Shown: positions 16,447 through 25,467 of the stretch, piece by piece
Layout of the letters: each line of letters begins with the position of its first letter
How positions within the stretch are numbered: position 1 is the stretch's first letter
Assembly (NCBI RefSeq): GCF_003997495.1
Contig: NZ_RZRU01000010.1
Coordinates: forward strand, 169,650 to 233,649
Direction of reading: 5' to 3'
Origin: Mesorhizobium sp. M7A.F.Ca.US.008.03.1.1
GTDB taxonomy: Bacteria > Pseudomonadota > Alphaproteobacteria > Rhizobiales > Rhizobiaceae
DNA length: 64,000 bases
Made by a program: the position numbers and the translations under genes
The notes under the pieces: generated by a model
Told to the model about the DNA's origin: nothing
The model's database searches: none
What the model saw: the letters and a program-made list of their open reading frames with translations, nothing else

Positions 16447-19122
16447 TTACTCATCCTTGCCGCCCAGCGGCGGGCCGACCACCAAAATGGCGGGCTCGGC
16501 CGAAAGCAGCTTTTTGGCCGCCGCCTTGACCTGTTTGAGCGTCACCCGACCGATGCTGCGGGCGCGACGCTGGTTGTAGTCGACGTCGGCCTTGTGAATC
16601 TGCAAATCCAGGAGCCGGTCTGCAATCGAGCGGGTCGAGCCCAGTTGGTCGATGGCATAGGCGCCGATCAGGTGCTTCTTCGACGCCTTGAGCTCGGCCC
16701 CGGTCGGTCCTTGCTGCGCCATCTGCTTTACCACATCTCGCACGATGCTCAGTGTTTGGGCAGCGCAGTCCGAGCGTGTCTCTGTCGTAACCAGAAGCGA
16801 GTCAAGGGTTAGTTCAGAGCTGACGTGATAGGCAAGGCCGCGTTTTTGACGTACCTCCTCGTAAAGGCGGGAAGTCAAGTATGAGCCGCCAAGGATGTCG
16901 TTCAGCAGCACGGCCGCGTAGAAATCCGGCGCGCTAGGCTTCACGCCAGGCCAGGCCAACGTCAGCGAAGTCTGCGGCAGGTCGTAGTTCTCCTCCACCA
17001 GTTGACCGAGTTTCGGCGCGACATCGTAGACGGGGACGAGGGTTTGTTGCTCAGGCAAATCACCAAACAGCTGGTCAAGCCTTTCCCTCAACGTGTTCGC
17101 GTCAATGTCACCCACCACGGCAATATGGAGCCCGTCGCGAGCGAAAATGGCCTGGTGGAAGGCGCGGAGGTCGGACGGCGTGATGCCGGGCAGGCTCTCT
17201 TTTGTGCCTTCTCCCAGCCTTGAACAAGGATGCGCGCCATAGATCGCGCGCAGCCATTTGCGCTGAGCGATGGCGTTAGGGTCTCGCTCGCTGCCGACGA
17301 TGCGGGAGACAATCTCGGCGCGGACGCGATCGATCGGCCCCTGCTCGAAGCGCGGCGCGTTCAGCGCGAGCCGAAGCAGGCCGAACGCCGCGTCCTGCTT
17401 TTTGGAAAGCATGCACATCGATCCGTAGATGTCGTCGCTTTGCGCGTCCAAACTCATTTCGGCGCCGGCATGGTCGAGCTTCACCTGGAAGGCACCGCTG
17501 TCGTAATGGCCAGCGCCTTCGATGAACAGGCCGGCCATCAGTTTGGCCATCCCCTCCTTCCCGACCGGGTCCTGCTTGGTGCCGCCCTTGAAGGCAAAGC
17601 CGATGTTGACGATTTCCACTGTGTGGTCCTCCACCAGCCAGGCGATGATGCCCTTTTCGGACTTCACCTCCTGGATGTTCATCGCAGCATGGGGCCGAGC
17701 GCCGAGCGTCATCTCTTGATTCTCCGTCTTGGGCAAGAGATAGCCCGTGGTCGAACGGTCGAACGCGAGATAGCGGGCGGCAACTGCTTTGATTTGCTCG
17801 GGGGTAACCTTGCGGATGCGATTCGGCCGTTCCTCGACATCCTTCACGGTACCGCCGGTGGCCAGCGTCGAGCCGTAGATGCTGGCGAGCCAGTCCAGGT
17901 TGTCTTCCGCAAAGATCATATTGAGCAAATAGTGGTCCTTGGCCTTGCCTAGTTCCTCGTTGCTGACACCATCCTCGGCAATGCGGGCAACTTCGGCAGC
18001 GGCCGCCGCTTCGAGATCAGCCAGCTTGGCATCGCCGCGCGGTGCGCCATAGATGGCGAACTTGGTGTCGTCGAGCATAGTGCCCTGGAAATAGACGCGG
18101 GCGCTGGAAGCGATACCTTGCTGGACAGCGAGCGCCTGGTAGAGCCGGCCGCGGTTACCGCCGCCGAGAATTTCGGCCAGCAGGTCGAGCGCTTCGGCCT
18201 CGCCCGGCTTGGCGGTGTGGTAGGACGGCACCACCCACTGCGTCGAAAAACTGGGCACGCTGACGCGGGCGTCTGAGAGCGTGACGGTGCGCCTGGTGTT
18301 CTGCTCGGGCTCAACCGGCCGGATGCGCGGCGGCAGGTCAGGTCCGCGCGCCACCTTGCCATAGGTCTTTTCGGCCAGCGCCCGCACCGTGTCCGGTTCG
18401 ACATCGCCGGCCACGATCAGCACGGAGTTGTTGGGCCAGTAGTACTTTTCATAGAAGACGGTGGCGTCGACGCGGTTCAGCTGCTCGATCTCCTGCATCC
18501 AGCCGATGATCGGGATGCGATAGGGGTGGTTCTGCCACAGCGTCGCGTCGATCTCCTCATGGAGAACGTCCTGCGGGTTGGTGTCGGTGCTTGAGCGGCG
18601 CTCCTCGATGACCACATCGCGCTCGGTCTTGACGACATCGTCGGTCAGGATGAGGTTTCGCATTCGGTCGGCCTCGAAGCTCATCATCAGCTCGAGCGCC
18701 GACGGCGCCACTGTCTGATAGAAGGCGGTGTAGTCGGAGGAGGTGAAGGCGTTGTTGGAGCCGCCGATCTCGAACACTGCGCGGTCGAATTCGCCGCCCG
18801 CATGGTTGGTCGTCGCCTTGAACATCAGATGCTCGAAGAAATGGGCGATGCCGGATTTGCCCGGCGGCTCGTCGGCGCTGCCGATCTTGTACCACACCAT
18901 GTGGGTGACGATCGGCGCCCGGTGGTTGGGAATGACGACCACCTCCATGCCGTTGTCGAGCACGAAATCCCTCGCCTTGCCGTCCTCCCATGCGACGGGG
19001 ATCGGAGCCGGCCCCGCGCCGACCAACTCGGACGCAACGGACGTCCTGCGAAGCCCATGAGTGCGGGGCTTGCTTGGTAGTTCTGGTAGGGAGAGTGGGG
19101 TTATGGGCTGCGTTCCTGGCAA
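16447..19122 (-). CDS. Two-domain M16 (pitrilysin-like) zinc peptidase
   Basis: An 891-residue protein with two fused M16 halves. The first (residues about 50-470) has the inverted zinc motif HFFEH in GKSGIAHFFEHLMFKATTNH and the distal Glu region ERDVVIEERRSSTDTNP. The second (about 480-885) is the non-catalytic partner half, with GITPSDLRAFHQAIFARDGL and LGGSYLTSRLYEEVRQKRGL. In many rhizobia the two halves are separate neighbouring genes. The usual hydrophobic signal peptide is absent: the N-terminus is an unrelated Pro/Thr-rich stretch starting at TTG, so the protein may stay in the cytoplasm or start elsewhere. M16 peptidases cut short peptides; HrrP of Sinorhizobium meliloti is an M16A enzyme acting on plant nodule peptides, and a similar role is possible but unproven. 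Confidence 0.85.
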   Translation of the reverse strand: MPGTQPITPLSLPELPSKPRTHGLRRTSVASELVGAGPAPIPVAWEDGKARDFVLDNGMEVVVIPNHRAPIVTHMVWYKIGSADEPPGKSGIAHFFEHLMFKATTNHAGGEFDRAVFEIGGSNNAFTSSDYTAFYQTVAPSALELMMSFEADRMRNLILTDDVVKTERDVVIEERRSSTDTNPQDVLHEEIDATLWQNHPYRIPIIGWMQEIEQLNRVDATVFYEKYYWPNNSVLIVAGDVEPDTVRALAEKTYGKVARGPDLPPRIRPVEPEQNTRRTVTLSDARVSVPSFSTQWVVPSYHTAKPGEAEALDLLAEILGGGNRGRLYQALAVQQGIASSARVYFQGTMLDDTKFAIYGAPRGDAKLADLEAAAAAEVARIAEDGVSNEELGKAKDHYLLNMIFAEDNLDWLASIYGSTLATGGTVKDVEERPNRIRKVTPEQIKAVAARYLAFDRSTTGYLLPKTENQEMTLGARPHAAMNIQEVKSEKGIIAWLVEDHTVEIVNIGFAFKGGTKQDPVGKEGMAKLMAGLFIEGAGHYDSGAFQVKLDHAGAEMSLDAQSDDIYGSMCMLSKKQDAAFGLLRLALNAPRFEQGPIDRVRAEIVSRIVGSERDPNAIAQRKWLRAIYGAHPCSRLGEGTKESLPGITPSDLRAFHQAIFARDGLHIAVVGDIDANTLRERLDQLFGDLPEQQTLVPVYDVAPKLGQLVEENYDLPQTSLTLAWPGVKPSAPDFYAAVLLNDILGGSYLTSRLYEEVRQKRGLAYHVSSELTLDSLLVTTETRSDCAAQTLSIVRDVVKQMAQQGPTGAELKASKKHLIGAYAIDQLGSTRSIADRLLDLQIHKADVDYNQRRARSIGRVTLKQVKAAAKKLLSAEPAILVVGPPLGGKDE

Positions 19123-20211
19123 AGTGATCTGTTCCTCATTTTGAAGGATCTATGTCTCCCGAACGCCTATTGGGAGAAAGTGGATCGGCACGCGACGCCG
19201 AGCCACATGAGCCGTCAGCGTGTTGCTGGGCCTGACGCGAGCCTCATCTTTGGATGCGTCCGGGAAACTTTCGGCATGGTGAGGCCATGGGAAGTCTGCT
19301 CGTTATCCATTGGGTGTTTGCGGATACCTGAGCATGCCCCGTGCCAAGTAAGAAAGCCCCGATTCGCAAGGTTTGATCCAACCTTGATACTTGCGATATC
19401 CGACATTGTCGGGCATCCGACAGAAAGCGCCTTTCGCCGGCGCGCCGGCTATGACGCTCGCCTCCTCCGGCGTGACGACGATCCTTTGGCGGGCGCCGCG
19501 CACACCGATCTGCCCGCCTATCAGCACCGCGACATCGAAGGACAGCGCGATCGTGACTGGATGGGTCTTACGCAAACATGCAGCAGTGCCACCGCGATCA
19601 GGACTTCATCCGCCCCACAAAGACCCGAGCGCGAGGGACGACGTGTAAGGCAACATGTCATCCTCGATAATGATGCCGCGCATAAAGAGGTAAGGTCCCT
19701 CGTCGTACCGGCGAGCCCCTTCGCTGGGTCTCGCGAGGGTCTGGTTTGCGAACGTCGACCGACAGCATCACGGCATGGGCGGCCCCATCGGTAGGCAAGC
19801 ATTGACCGTGCCATCAGCGTTGAGGCAGCGCAGAGCCCAATTTCCCGGTGCCAGCCGGTACGTTGGAGCTTCAACTGTGGCCAGCCAAGCGGGCCGAGGC
19901 CGTGAAACTCCTGATACCCTGGACCGTCCGGATTGCAACGCACGACGCCTTGGTCTCGCGCCAACGTCCATTGACGCTCAGCGAAGCATCATGCGGACGA
20001 GCTGGGAAAGCTTGGCCGGGCCGGCGCCTTCCCAGGCGCATGGGACGCGCGACGACCCATGTGGACCTTGGATTTCACTACGCACTTACGCTGCTTTGGC
20101 CTTGTCAGCAGCCTGAGCATAAAGCGTGCTCAGCTTTCAGGGCGAGCCTCTTTCATGTTGATAGCATCTGTCGTCATTCAGGATCGCCCCATTTTCGCAT
20201 GCCGCTTGCAG
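19123..20211. other. Long stretch of decayed sequence
   Basis: About 1.1 kb without an intact gene. Short minus-strand stretches (for example VTPEEASVIAGAPAKGAF near 19.45 kb and LAPGNWALRCLNADGTVN near 19.85 kb) look like remains of coding sequence, but I cannot name the family. A sigma54-like motif near 19.8 kb is discussed under rejected items. Confidence 0.4.
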
Positions 20212-20233
20212 CTTTCAGACTGTTGTCAGCCAG
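20212..20233 (+). promoter_or_regulatory. OmpR-type direct-repeat operator, copy A
   Basis: Two 11-base direct repeats, CTTTCAGACTG and TTGTCAGCCAG, match those upstream of the response regulator genes at 23.05 and 24.81 kb. Flanking bases (about 50 downstream) also resemble those loci, but the following ATG is changed to ATC. It therefore looks like a third duplicated promoter fragment that has lost its gene. Confidence 0.45.
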
Positions 20234-20976
20234 GGCCGCCATAAAGGGTCTCGTTTAACGCATTCGGGAGGCTTCATCACTCGACCACATTAATTTCGGG
20301 CCGTTCGCCGGCGCTCCGAATGGCACTTAACACCAGATCCTCTCCAAACCCGTGATGATCCAAGAGGAAAACGAAAAATCCCTAAATCATAAAAAAGCAC
20401 CGATACGGTCGGCTCCAGGCTGATGAAATTGCGGTCTCACTGGCCACGCACGATACTTGCGATGGCGATGGCCATTGCAAAGGCCGGTCAAGCACCCAAG
20501 ACGCTGACAAGCACGCCTCCGACCAAAGCTCGATCGTTGGCAGCCTTTCTAGCCGTATACTTGGGGCATTTTGGGACGGCGATCCGGACGCCGATTAAAA
20601 CCTGCCGGTCGTCTAAATGGAATGGTTGGTCCGGGTCCTTACTGGACCTGCGCCAACCCGATCGGGCCGGCGCACAGGGGCACCCAGACAATTGGACACG
20701 TCGCCTTTGCGCGGCGGCTTGCACTTTCTCGGATGGCCTTTTTTCTCCCCGGGCGAAATCGAGCGAGCGGTGAGGCGGAGCCTTCGATTTTGCCGATCAT
20801 GTCGTGTCGCTTCGATCGAACTGCTCAGACGATGATAGCGGCATTGATTGCCGCGGCCGAAATGCGTTGTGTGAAGTACGATTTCTACGCCGTATACATA
20901 CTGCCGTACAGTTCGCCCTGTCAGCAGCCTTGCCAGCAATCCGCCCTGTGTCCAACTGTCGTCGAATTCACCGGTG
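20234..20976. other. Stretch without recognised genes
   Basis: No intact gene. An open frame near 20.42-20.77 kb has hydrophobic segments but no recognised family. The end of the histidine kinase gene follows. Confidence 0.35.
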
Positions 20977-22305
20977 TCATTGAGGAATTCGTATGATCGC
21001 CTCGAAACCATCATTGCGACCGCGGGCGGGCGACGCAAGCTCTAGACTGCCACCGATCCGCTGGATAACCATGTTAGCGATATGTAGACCAAGGCCTGAG
21101 CCCGCAGCAGGAGTAGCACCACGACTAAATCGCTTTGTAAGCCCTTCGAGGTCGGGGAGGGGCACCACCGGTCCGGCGTTTGCAATAGCGATGGTTCCAT
21201 CAGTTTGGACGGAAACTGTTGTCGGAACAGTGGGCAGTCCATGTATCAGCGCATTCTCGATCAGGTTACGAAGGAGGATCCCAAACGCATCGACATCCAC
21301 TTTGCGCATCAAAGTGGGGCAGCCGTCGACGTTAAGATGCAGGCGTCCGGCATATTGCGGCTTTTTCCTCAGGTCATCGATTTCCAGCCGAACCGATCGG
21401 ACAAGATCGATCGCGTGATCCGCCATGCCAACCCCCGATTCGGCTTGAGCGAGCTGAAGCACTTTTTCGACAAGGCGGCCAAGGCTCGACAGCGCTTGCT
21501 CGATGCCGCGCGCACGCATTTTGGCCGACCCATTGGGAAGCTCGGCCACTAATCTCTGCATCTGAGCGATTGAACCTGCGATCGGCGTGCGCAGTTCATG
21601 CGCACTGTTTGCGGCGAACTCGCGTTCGGCCTCGAGAGCCGCCCGCAGACGATCGAGAAGCCGATTGACGGATGCCGCGATTGGAGCCAACTCTGCCGGG
21701 AAATCGCCCAAGTCCATTGGTGACAGATTGCCGCCGTCGCGCGATCCGATCTGCTGTCGCAGTACCTCGATTGGCCGCAGCGAGCGCCGGATCACGATCC
21801 ACCAAACAGCTAAGCTAAAGGGCAGGAGCACGAGTGTCGGAAGGAAGACAAAAAGTGCGCCCTTCGCGATTGTGGTACGGCGGCCATCAAGCGGTTCGGC
21901 CAACTGATGATACACGCCGTCTTGGATCTCCTCTGTGTAGACGCGGTAATCAGCGTTTCGCCAAAAGCCGTTACTCAGGGGAGCATCAGGGAAGGGCTGC
22001 TGACCCTCTTCCGGTTCAGAAATAAGCACTACCCCGTACTTATTAATAACCTGCTCACGATAGGTCCAGTACTTTTCATAAGTTGGCAAGTGGTTATTGT
22101 ATTGATCAACGTGTTTTCCATTCAAGACCTTGATCAGCTCTGGTTCTCTGTACTCTGCGCTCCCCTGGAGCAAGTCATCCGAACTTTCGTTTACATTATT
22201 GCAAAAAATGAACGCAGCAATGGTTGGGGCGGCGATCCAAACCAGGAGCGTTGCCCCGCCTAACCACGATATCAGCTTTCTCGTCATGCTGTTCGAGTTC
22301 GTCAT
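20977..22305 (-). CDS. Sensor histidine kinase (QseC/TctE type)
   Basis: A 442-residue inner-membrane sensor. A first membrane segment lies at about residues 12-34. A periplasmic domain of roughly 110 residues follows. The second membrane segment is VFLPTLVLLPFSLAVWWIVI, followed by a HAMP linker. The phospho-acceptor His is in FAANSAHELRTPIAG near residue 237, the N box is LLRNLIENALIHG and the G box is GSGLGLHIANMV. The kinase would phosphorylate the response regulator encoded just upstream, with which it overlaps by four bases (ATGA). The ligand is unknown. The periplasmic part has no clear match, but the divergent lipoprotein-like gene may belong to the same response. Confidence 0.88.
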   Translation of the reverse strand: MTNSNSMTRKLISWLGGATLLVWIAAPTIAAFIFCNNVNESSDDLLQGSAEYREPELIKVLNGKHVDQYNNHLPTYEKYWTYREQVINKYGVVLISEPEEGQQPFPDAPLSNGFWRNADYRVYTEEIQDGVYHQLAEPLDGRRTTIAKGALFVFLPTLVLLPFSLAVWWIVIRRSLRPIEVLRQQIGSRDGGNLSPMDLGDFPAELAPIAASVNRLLDRLRAALEAEREFAANSAHELRTPIAGSIAQMQRLVAELPNGSAKMRARGIEQALSSLGRLVEKVLQLAQAESGVGMADHAIDLVRSVRLEIDDLRKKPQYAGRLHLNVDGCPTLMRKVDVDAFGILLRNLIENALIHGLPTVPTTVSVQTDGTIAIANAGPVVPLPDLEGLTKRFSRGATPAAGSGLGLHIANMVIQRIGGSLELASPARGRNDGFEAIIRIPQ

Positions 22306-22961
22306 GTGACCACGAGCCTGTATCCGGAGCCACGCACGGTTGCTATTCTATCCCCGCCGATCTTCTTGCGGAGCCGGCTGACATAAACCTCCACTGTGTT
22401 GCTCTCGAACTCCGAATTGAATGAATAAAGCGCGTGCTCGATCCTCCCCTTTGAAACGACCGAACCGGGCCGGCGTAGAAGGCAGTCGAGCACCGCCCAT
22501 TCGCGTCCAGACAGGTGGACCTCCTGCCCGTCGCGGAAGAGGCGTCGCTCGGCTGCCTGTATGGAAAGCGTCCCAACCGAAAATTGCGGCTCCGGAAAAT
22601 GCCCTTGGCGACGTGCCACTGCACGGATGCGTGCCGAGAGTTCCCCCAGATCGAACGGCTTGACCAAATAGTCGTCGGCGCCAGCGTTGAGCCCCTCGAT
22701 GCGATGCGAAATCCGATCGCGGGCTGTCAGAATGATGACCGGCGTTGTATCAAGCCCCTTGATCAGCTCCCGCAGATAGTCGATGCCATTGCCGTCCGGC
22801 AGGTGAACGTCGAGCAAAATAACGTCGTAGCCGGCCACAGCTGCATGACCGCGCGCTCCGGACAGGCCCTCGGCCCAGTCGACCGCGTGGCCACCAGCCA
22901 CCAAATGATCGTGCACAGCACTTCTAAGGTCGTCGTCGTCTTCAATGAGCAGTATTCGCAT
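22302..22961 (-). CDS. OmpR-family response regulator
   Basis: A 219-residue protein. The receiver domain (residues 1-115) has the acidic pocket LLIEDDDDL, the phospho-acceptor Asp51 in VILLDVHLPDGNG, the Thr of VIILTARDR and Lys of DDYLVKPFDLGEL. The C-terminal winged helix (about 125-218) has the signature LSGREWAVLDCLLRRPGSVV and NTVEVYVSRLRKKIG. It is translationally coupled to its kinase. A direct-repeat operator 90 bases upstream suggests autoregulation and control of the divergent gene. A truncated duplicate lies 2 kb away. Confidence 0.9.
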   Translation of the reverse strand: MRILLIEDDDDLRSAVHDHLVAGGHAVDWAEGLSGARGHAAVAGYDVILLDVHLPDGNGIDYLRELIKGLDTTPVIILTARDRISHRIEGLNAGADDYLVKPFDLGELSARIRAVARRQGHFPEPQFSVGTLSIQAAERRLFRDGQEVHLSGREWAVLDCLLRRPGSVVSKGRIEHALYSFNSEFESNTVEVYVSRLRKKIGGDRIATVRGSGYRLVVT

Positions 22962-23053
22962 CAGGCTGCCGAGCTCCGGTATGAGGGCAAGGCTCCTGCC
23001 TTATTGATCGAAGCTGACAGTAGGCTGAACCGGCGCCAGCGAATATCTGGGGG

Positions 23054-23075
23054 CTTTCAGGCTGCTGTCAGCTAC
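23054..23075. promoter_or_regulatory. OmpR-type direct-repeat operator, copy B
   Basis: CTTTCAGGCTG followed immediately by CTGTCAGCTAC, an 11-base direct repeat of the kind bound head-to-tail by OmpR-family regulators. It lies between the divergent response regulator gene and the small lipoprotein-like gene, 46 bases before the latter's ATG. Confidence 0.5.
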
Positions 23076-23120
23076 AATTGCAAGAAAGGGGTCGTTAACA
23101 AAGCCAAACGAAGAGGCCTT

Positions 23121-23618
23121 ATGAAACCCCTCCTGATCTCGGCACTTTTGCTCAATGTGACCACCGGCGGCTGTACACTGGTTGGCGGGCAATTCGACGT
23201 GGCGGTCAACGAATGGCAGCCGCGCCACGCGTCAATGTCCAGGCTTGAAACTGACAGGTGTCTTAAATACGAGGGCACCGTAGCGGGTGCCTCCAGTTAT
23301 CGAACAGTGCCTAGCAGGTCAGAAGTGCACTTTGACCATAGGGGTCGTCCGTATTTTCGGCGCTCGCGAACAGAGTCGACGGTCAATCGATGCGCCACTG
23401 CCAGAGTCTGGAACGGTCAAGTGTTTGTTATCCCCCGTCCGGGCCATATTCTCTGCCGAGGACCAAGAAGGCCCTATTTTCGGTGCCCACGAACAGAGCC
23501 AACGGTCAATCGATGCGCCACTGCCAGGGTCTGGAACGGTCAAGTGTTTGTGATCCCCTGTCCCGGCCGTGTTCTCTGCCGAACTCGCCCTTGTAGTCGG
23601 CACACCAAAGATCGTTAG
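23121..23618 (+). CDS. Small lipoprotein-like gene with duplicated 41-residue unit, 3' end altered
   Basis: About 165 codons starting MKPLLISALLLNVTTGGCTL, with a hydrophobic start and a lipobox-like TGGC. Two tandem 41-residue units follow, each containing TVNRCATARVWNGQVFVIP and ending in LCR. The last dozen codons lie within an IS481-type remnant, so the original C-terminus was probably replaced by insertion. It is divergent from the two-component operon with a shared operator, suggesting it is a target of that system. I recognise no family; the Cys and Trp spacing in the repeats looks like a small periplasmic module. Confidence 0.45.
   Translation: MKPLLISALLLNVTTGGCTLVGGQFDVAVNEWQPRHASMSRLETDRCLKYEGTVAGASSYRTVPSRSEVHFDHRGRPYFRRSRTESTVNRCATARVWNGQVFVIPRPGHILCRGPRRPYFRCPRTEPTVNRCATARVWNGQVFVIPCPGRVLCRTRPCSRHTKDR
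23350..23584 (+). repeat. Tandem duplication with 123-base period
   Basis: Two head-to-tail copies, beginning at TATTTTCGG (23352 and 23475), are about 90% identical and in frame (41 codons). The duplication preserves the reading frame of the lipoprotein-like gene. Confidence 0.8.
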
Positions 23619-24037
23619 GGCGACAGCCGTTTGAAAGTGGTGTCCCCGTCGCCCTGTTGCGCCTGCGCTTGCGGCGCTCGACCATGCCGTGGCGGTCGAG
23701 CACGGCATGCACGGCCGAGATCGCGGGCCGGTGCACATCCGGATACAGCCGGGCCAGCCGCTCGCGTATCTTCGGCGCACCCCATGTCGGCTTGTCTTGC
23801 TTGAGGCGCACAATCAGCTTCTCGATTTGAAACGGAAGCTGATTGGCGTGGCGATAGGGCCGCCGCGATCGGTCCGTCAGCCCTCCAGGCCGCTGTCGTT
23901 GTAGCGCGTGAGGATCTTGTAGCCGGTCTTGCGCGAGATATCGAACTCCCGGCAAAGCACCGCCATCTTCTCGCGTCCAGCAGCCGGGCGACGAACTTCA
24001 GCCGCTCTTCCATGACGTTACACTCCTTCCAAGGCAC
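23590..24037 (-). mobile_element. IS481-family transposase remnant (N-terminal half)
   Basis: Reading frames give MPWKECNVMEERLKFVARLL, then GLTDRSRRPYRHANQLPFQI, KPTWGAPKIRERLARLYPDV and RPNDLWCADYKGEF. This is the IS481 helix-turn-helix region and the beginning of the DDE domain (first Asp in WCADYKGEF). The rest of the catalytic domain is missing and at least one frameshift lies near the start. It truncates the lipoprotein-like gene. Confidence 0.75.
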
Positions 24038-24179
24038 CTTGCTCTCCTTGCAAAGGGCCGAAAGTGTAACCCATCTATCCGGAATGAACTGTCACCCATC
24101 TCTCGGGAAGGAAAGTCATGGCCAAGGCAACTGGAAGCCGAATTTTCTTTTAGAGTATGAATCAGCGCCGTCTGCCGAA

Positions 24180-24716
24180 AAGCGCGTCCACGATCTTCCC
24201 TTTTGAAACGACCGTGCAGGGCTGGGGCAGACGGTAGTCGAGCACCGCCCATCCGCGTCAAGTCAGGTAGACCTCCTGCCCGTCGCGGAAGAGGCGTCGC
24301 TCGGCTGCCTGTATGGAAAGCGTCCCAACCGAAAATTGCGGCTCCGGAAAATGCCCATGGCGACGTGCCACTGCATGGATACGCGCTGAGAGTTCCCCCA
24401 GATCGAACGGCTTGACCAAATAGTCGTCGGCTCCAGCGTTGAAGCCCTCGATGCGATGCGAAATCCGATCGCAGGCTGTCAGAATGATGACCGGTGCCGA
24501 TTCAAGTTCCTTGATCAGCTCCCGCAGATAGTCGATCCCATTGCCGTCCGGCAGGTGAACGTCGAGCAAAATAAGGTCGTAGCCGACCACAGCTGCATAA
24601 TCGCGCGCTTCGGACAGGTTCTTGGCCCAGTCGACCGCGTGGCCACCAGCCACCAAATGATCGTGCATAGCACTTCCAAGGTCCTTATCGTCTTCAGTGA
24701 GCAGTATTCGCATCAT
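24180..24716 (-). pseudogene. Truncated duplicate of the OmpR-family response regulator
   Basis: The receiver domain is intact (LLTEDDKDLGSAMHDHLVAG, Asp in LILLDVHLPDGNG, LVKPFDLGELSARIHAVARR) and about 90% identical to the intact regulator. The frame breaks at GQEVYLT, just before the winged helix; only scrambled bases of the DNA-binding domain follow. The acidic pocket is changed from IEDDDD to TEDDKD. A 152-residue product could still be made and might compete for phosphate from the kinase. Confidence 0.75.
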
Positions 24717-24807
24717 GCTGCCGAGCTCCGGTATGAGGGCAAGGCTCCCATCTTATTGGTCGAAGCTGACAATAGGCTGAACCGGCGGCAGCGAATTATT
24801 TGGGGAG

Positions 24808-24829
24808 CTTTCAGGCTGCTGTCAGCTAC
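24808..24829. promoter_or_regulatory. OmpR-type direct-repeat operator, copy C
   Basis: Same two 11-base repeats (CTTTCAGGCTG, CTGTCAGCTAC) as copy B, in the duplicated promoter between the truncated regulator and the second MKPVLNSALLLNV start. Confidence 0.5.
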
Positions 24830-24875
24830 AACTTGCAAGAAAGGGGTCGTTAACAAAGCCAAACGAAGAGCCCCT

Positions 24876-25200
24876 ATGAAACCCGTCCTGAACTCGGCAC
24901 TTTTGCTCAATGTGACCCCCGGCGGCTGCATCAGCAAATTGATTTGGGAAACAGGCGCGCCGGTTCTAATGACCGACGCAGGCCGAGGTCTGGAGCTGGA
25001 CCAGCGAACGGCGTCTTCGGTTTTTCAGGCAACAGCCACATGGAAGAATATGATTGGCTCGACCATGCGCCGAGCTTTGTCGAACGGATTGGTCGCGGGC
25101 GCACTACCACAGATTATGGCAGGTTTACGCCCTGGCCTTGACACCCGGGGTGATCGTCACCGGCGGAGCCGCGGCGTACTGATCGGATATCTAACGTCGC
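24876..25200 (+). pseudogene. Omptin-like outer-membrane protease remnant behind a duplicated leader
   Basis: The frame begins MKPVLNSALLLNVTPGGC, nearly identical to the lipoprotein-like gene, then changes to ISKLIWETGAPVLMTDAG. After a frameshift, VFGFSGNSHMEEYDWLDHAP follows. These resemble the RISQLDW and GxSGSGGxMxDYDWM segments of omptins (OmpT/Pla). The active-site His-Asp region and the remaining strands are not found and stops follow. Either the leader belongs to a degraded omptin, or two genes were fused during the duplication. Confidence 0.45.
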
Positions 25201-25467
25201 TGAGTCTCTCGTCGGTGCAGTGGATCTCTCGGCTTAGCCATCATGCAAAAAACGACGGTTCCGCGACACCACTTTTCAGGTCCGTGACACAGGCTTTGTG
25301 AGCCGATCTGTTGTTCTTACCCCAGGCTAATGGCTGAACAGCTCTGTCGCCGGCTCGATGCGCCAGATGGCGCGATGTTTTGAACCCTTTCACGAGGCGA
25401 CGGCAGCAGCCGACCGGCTCTCCTATCGCGGCTCCCGCGATCCACACACCCAACAAGGGAATCTACC

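Noticed and set aside
19798..19813. Sigma54-like motif TGGCACGGTCAATGCT on the minus strand upstream of the M16 gene
   Set aside because: No TGT-N10-ACA site nearby, and the M16 start is about 660 bases downstream across decayed coding-like sequence; likely chance.
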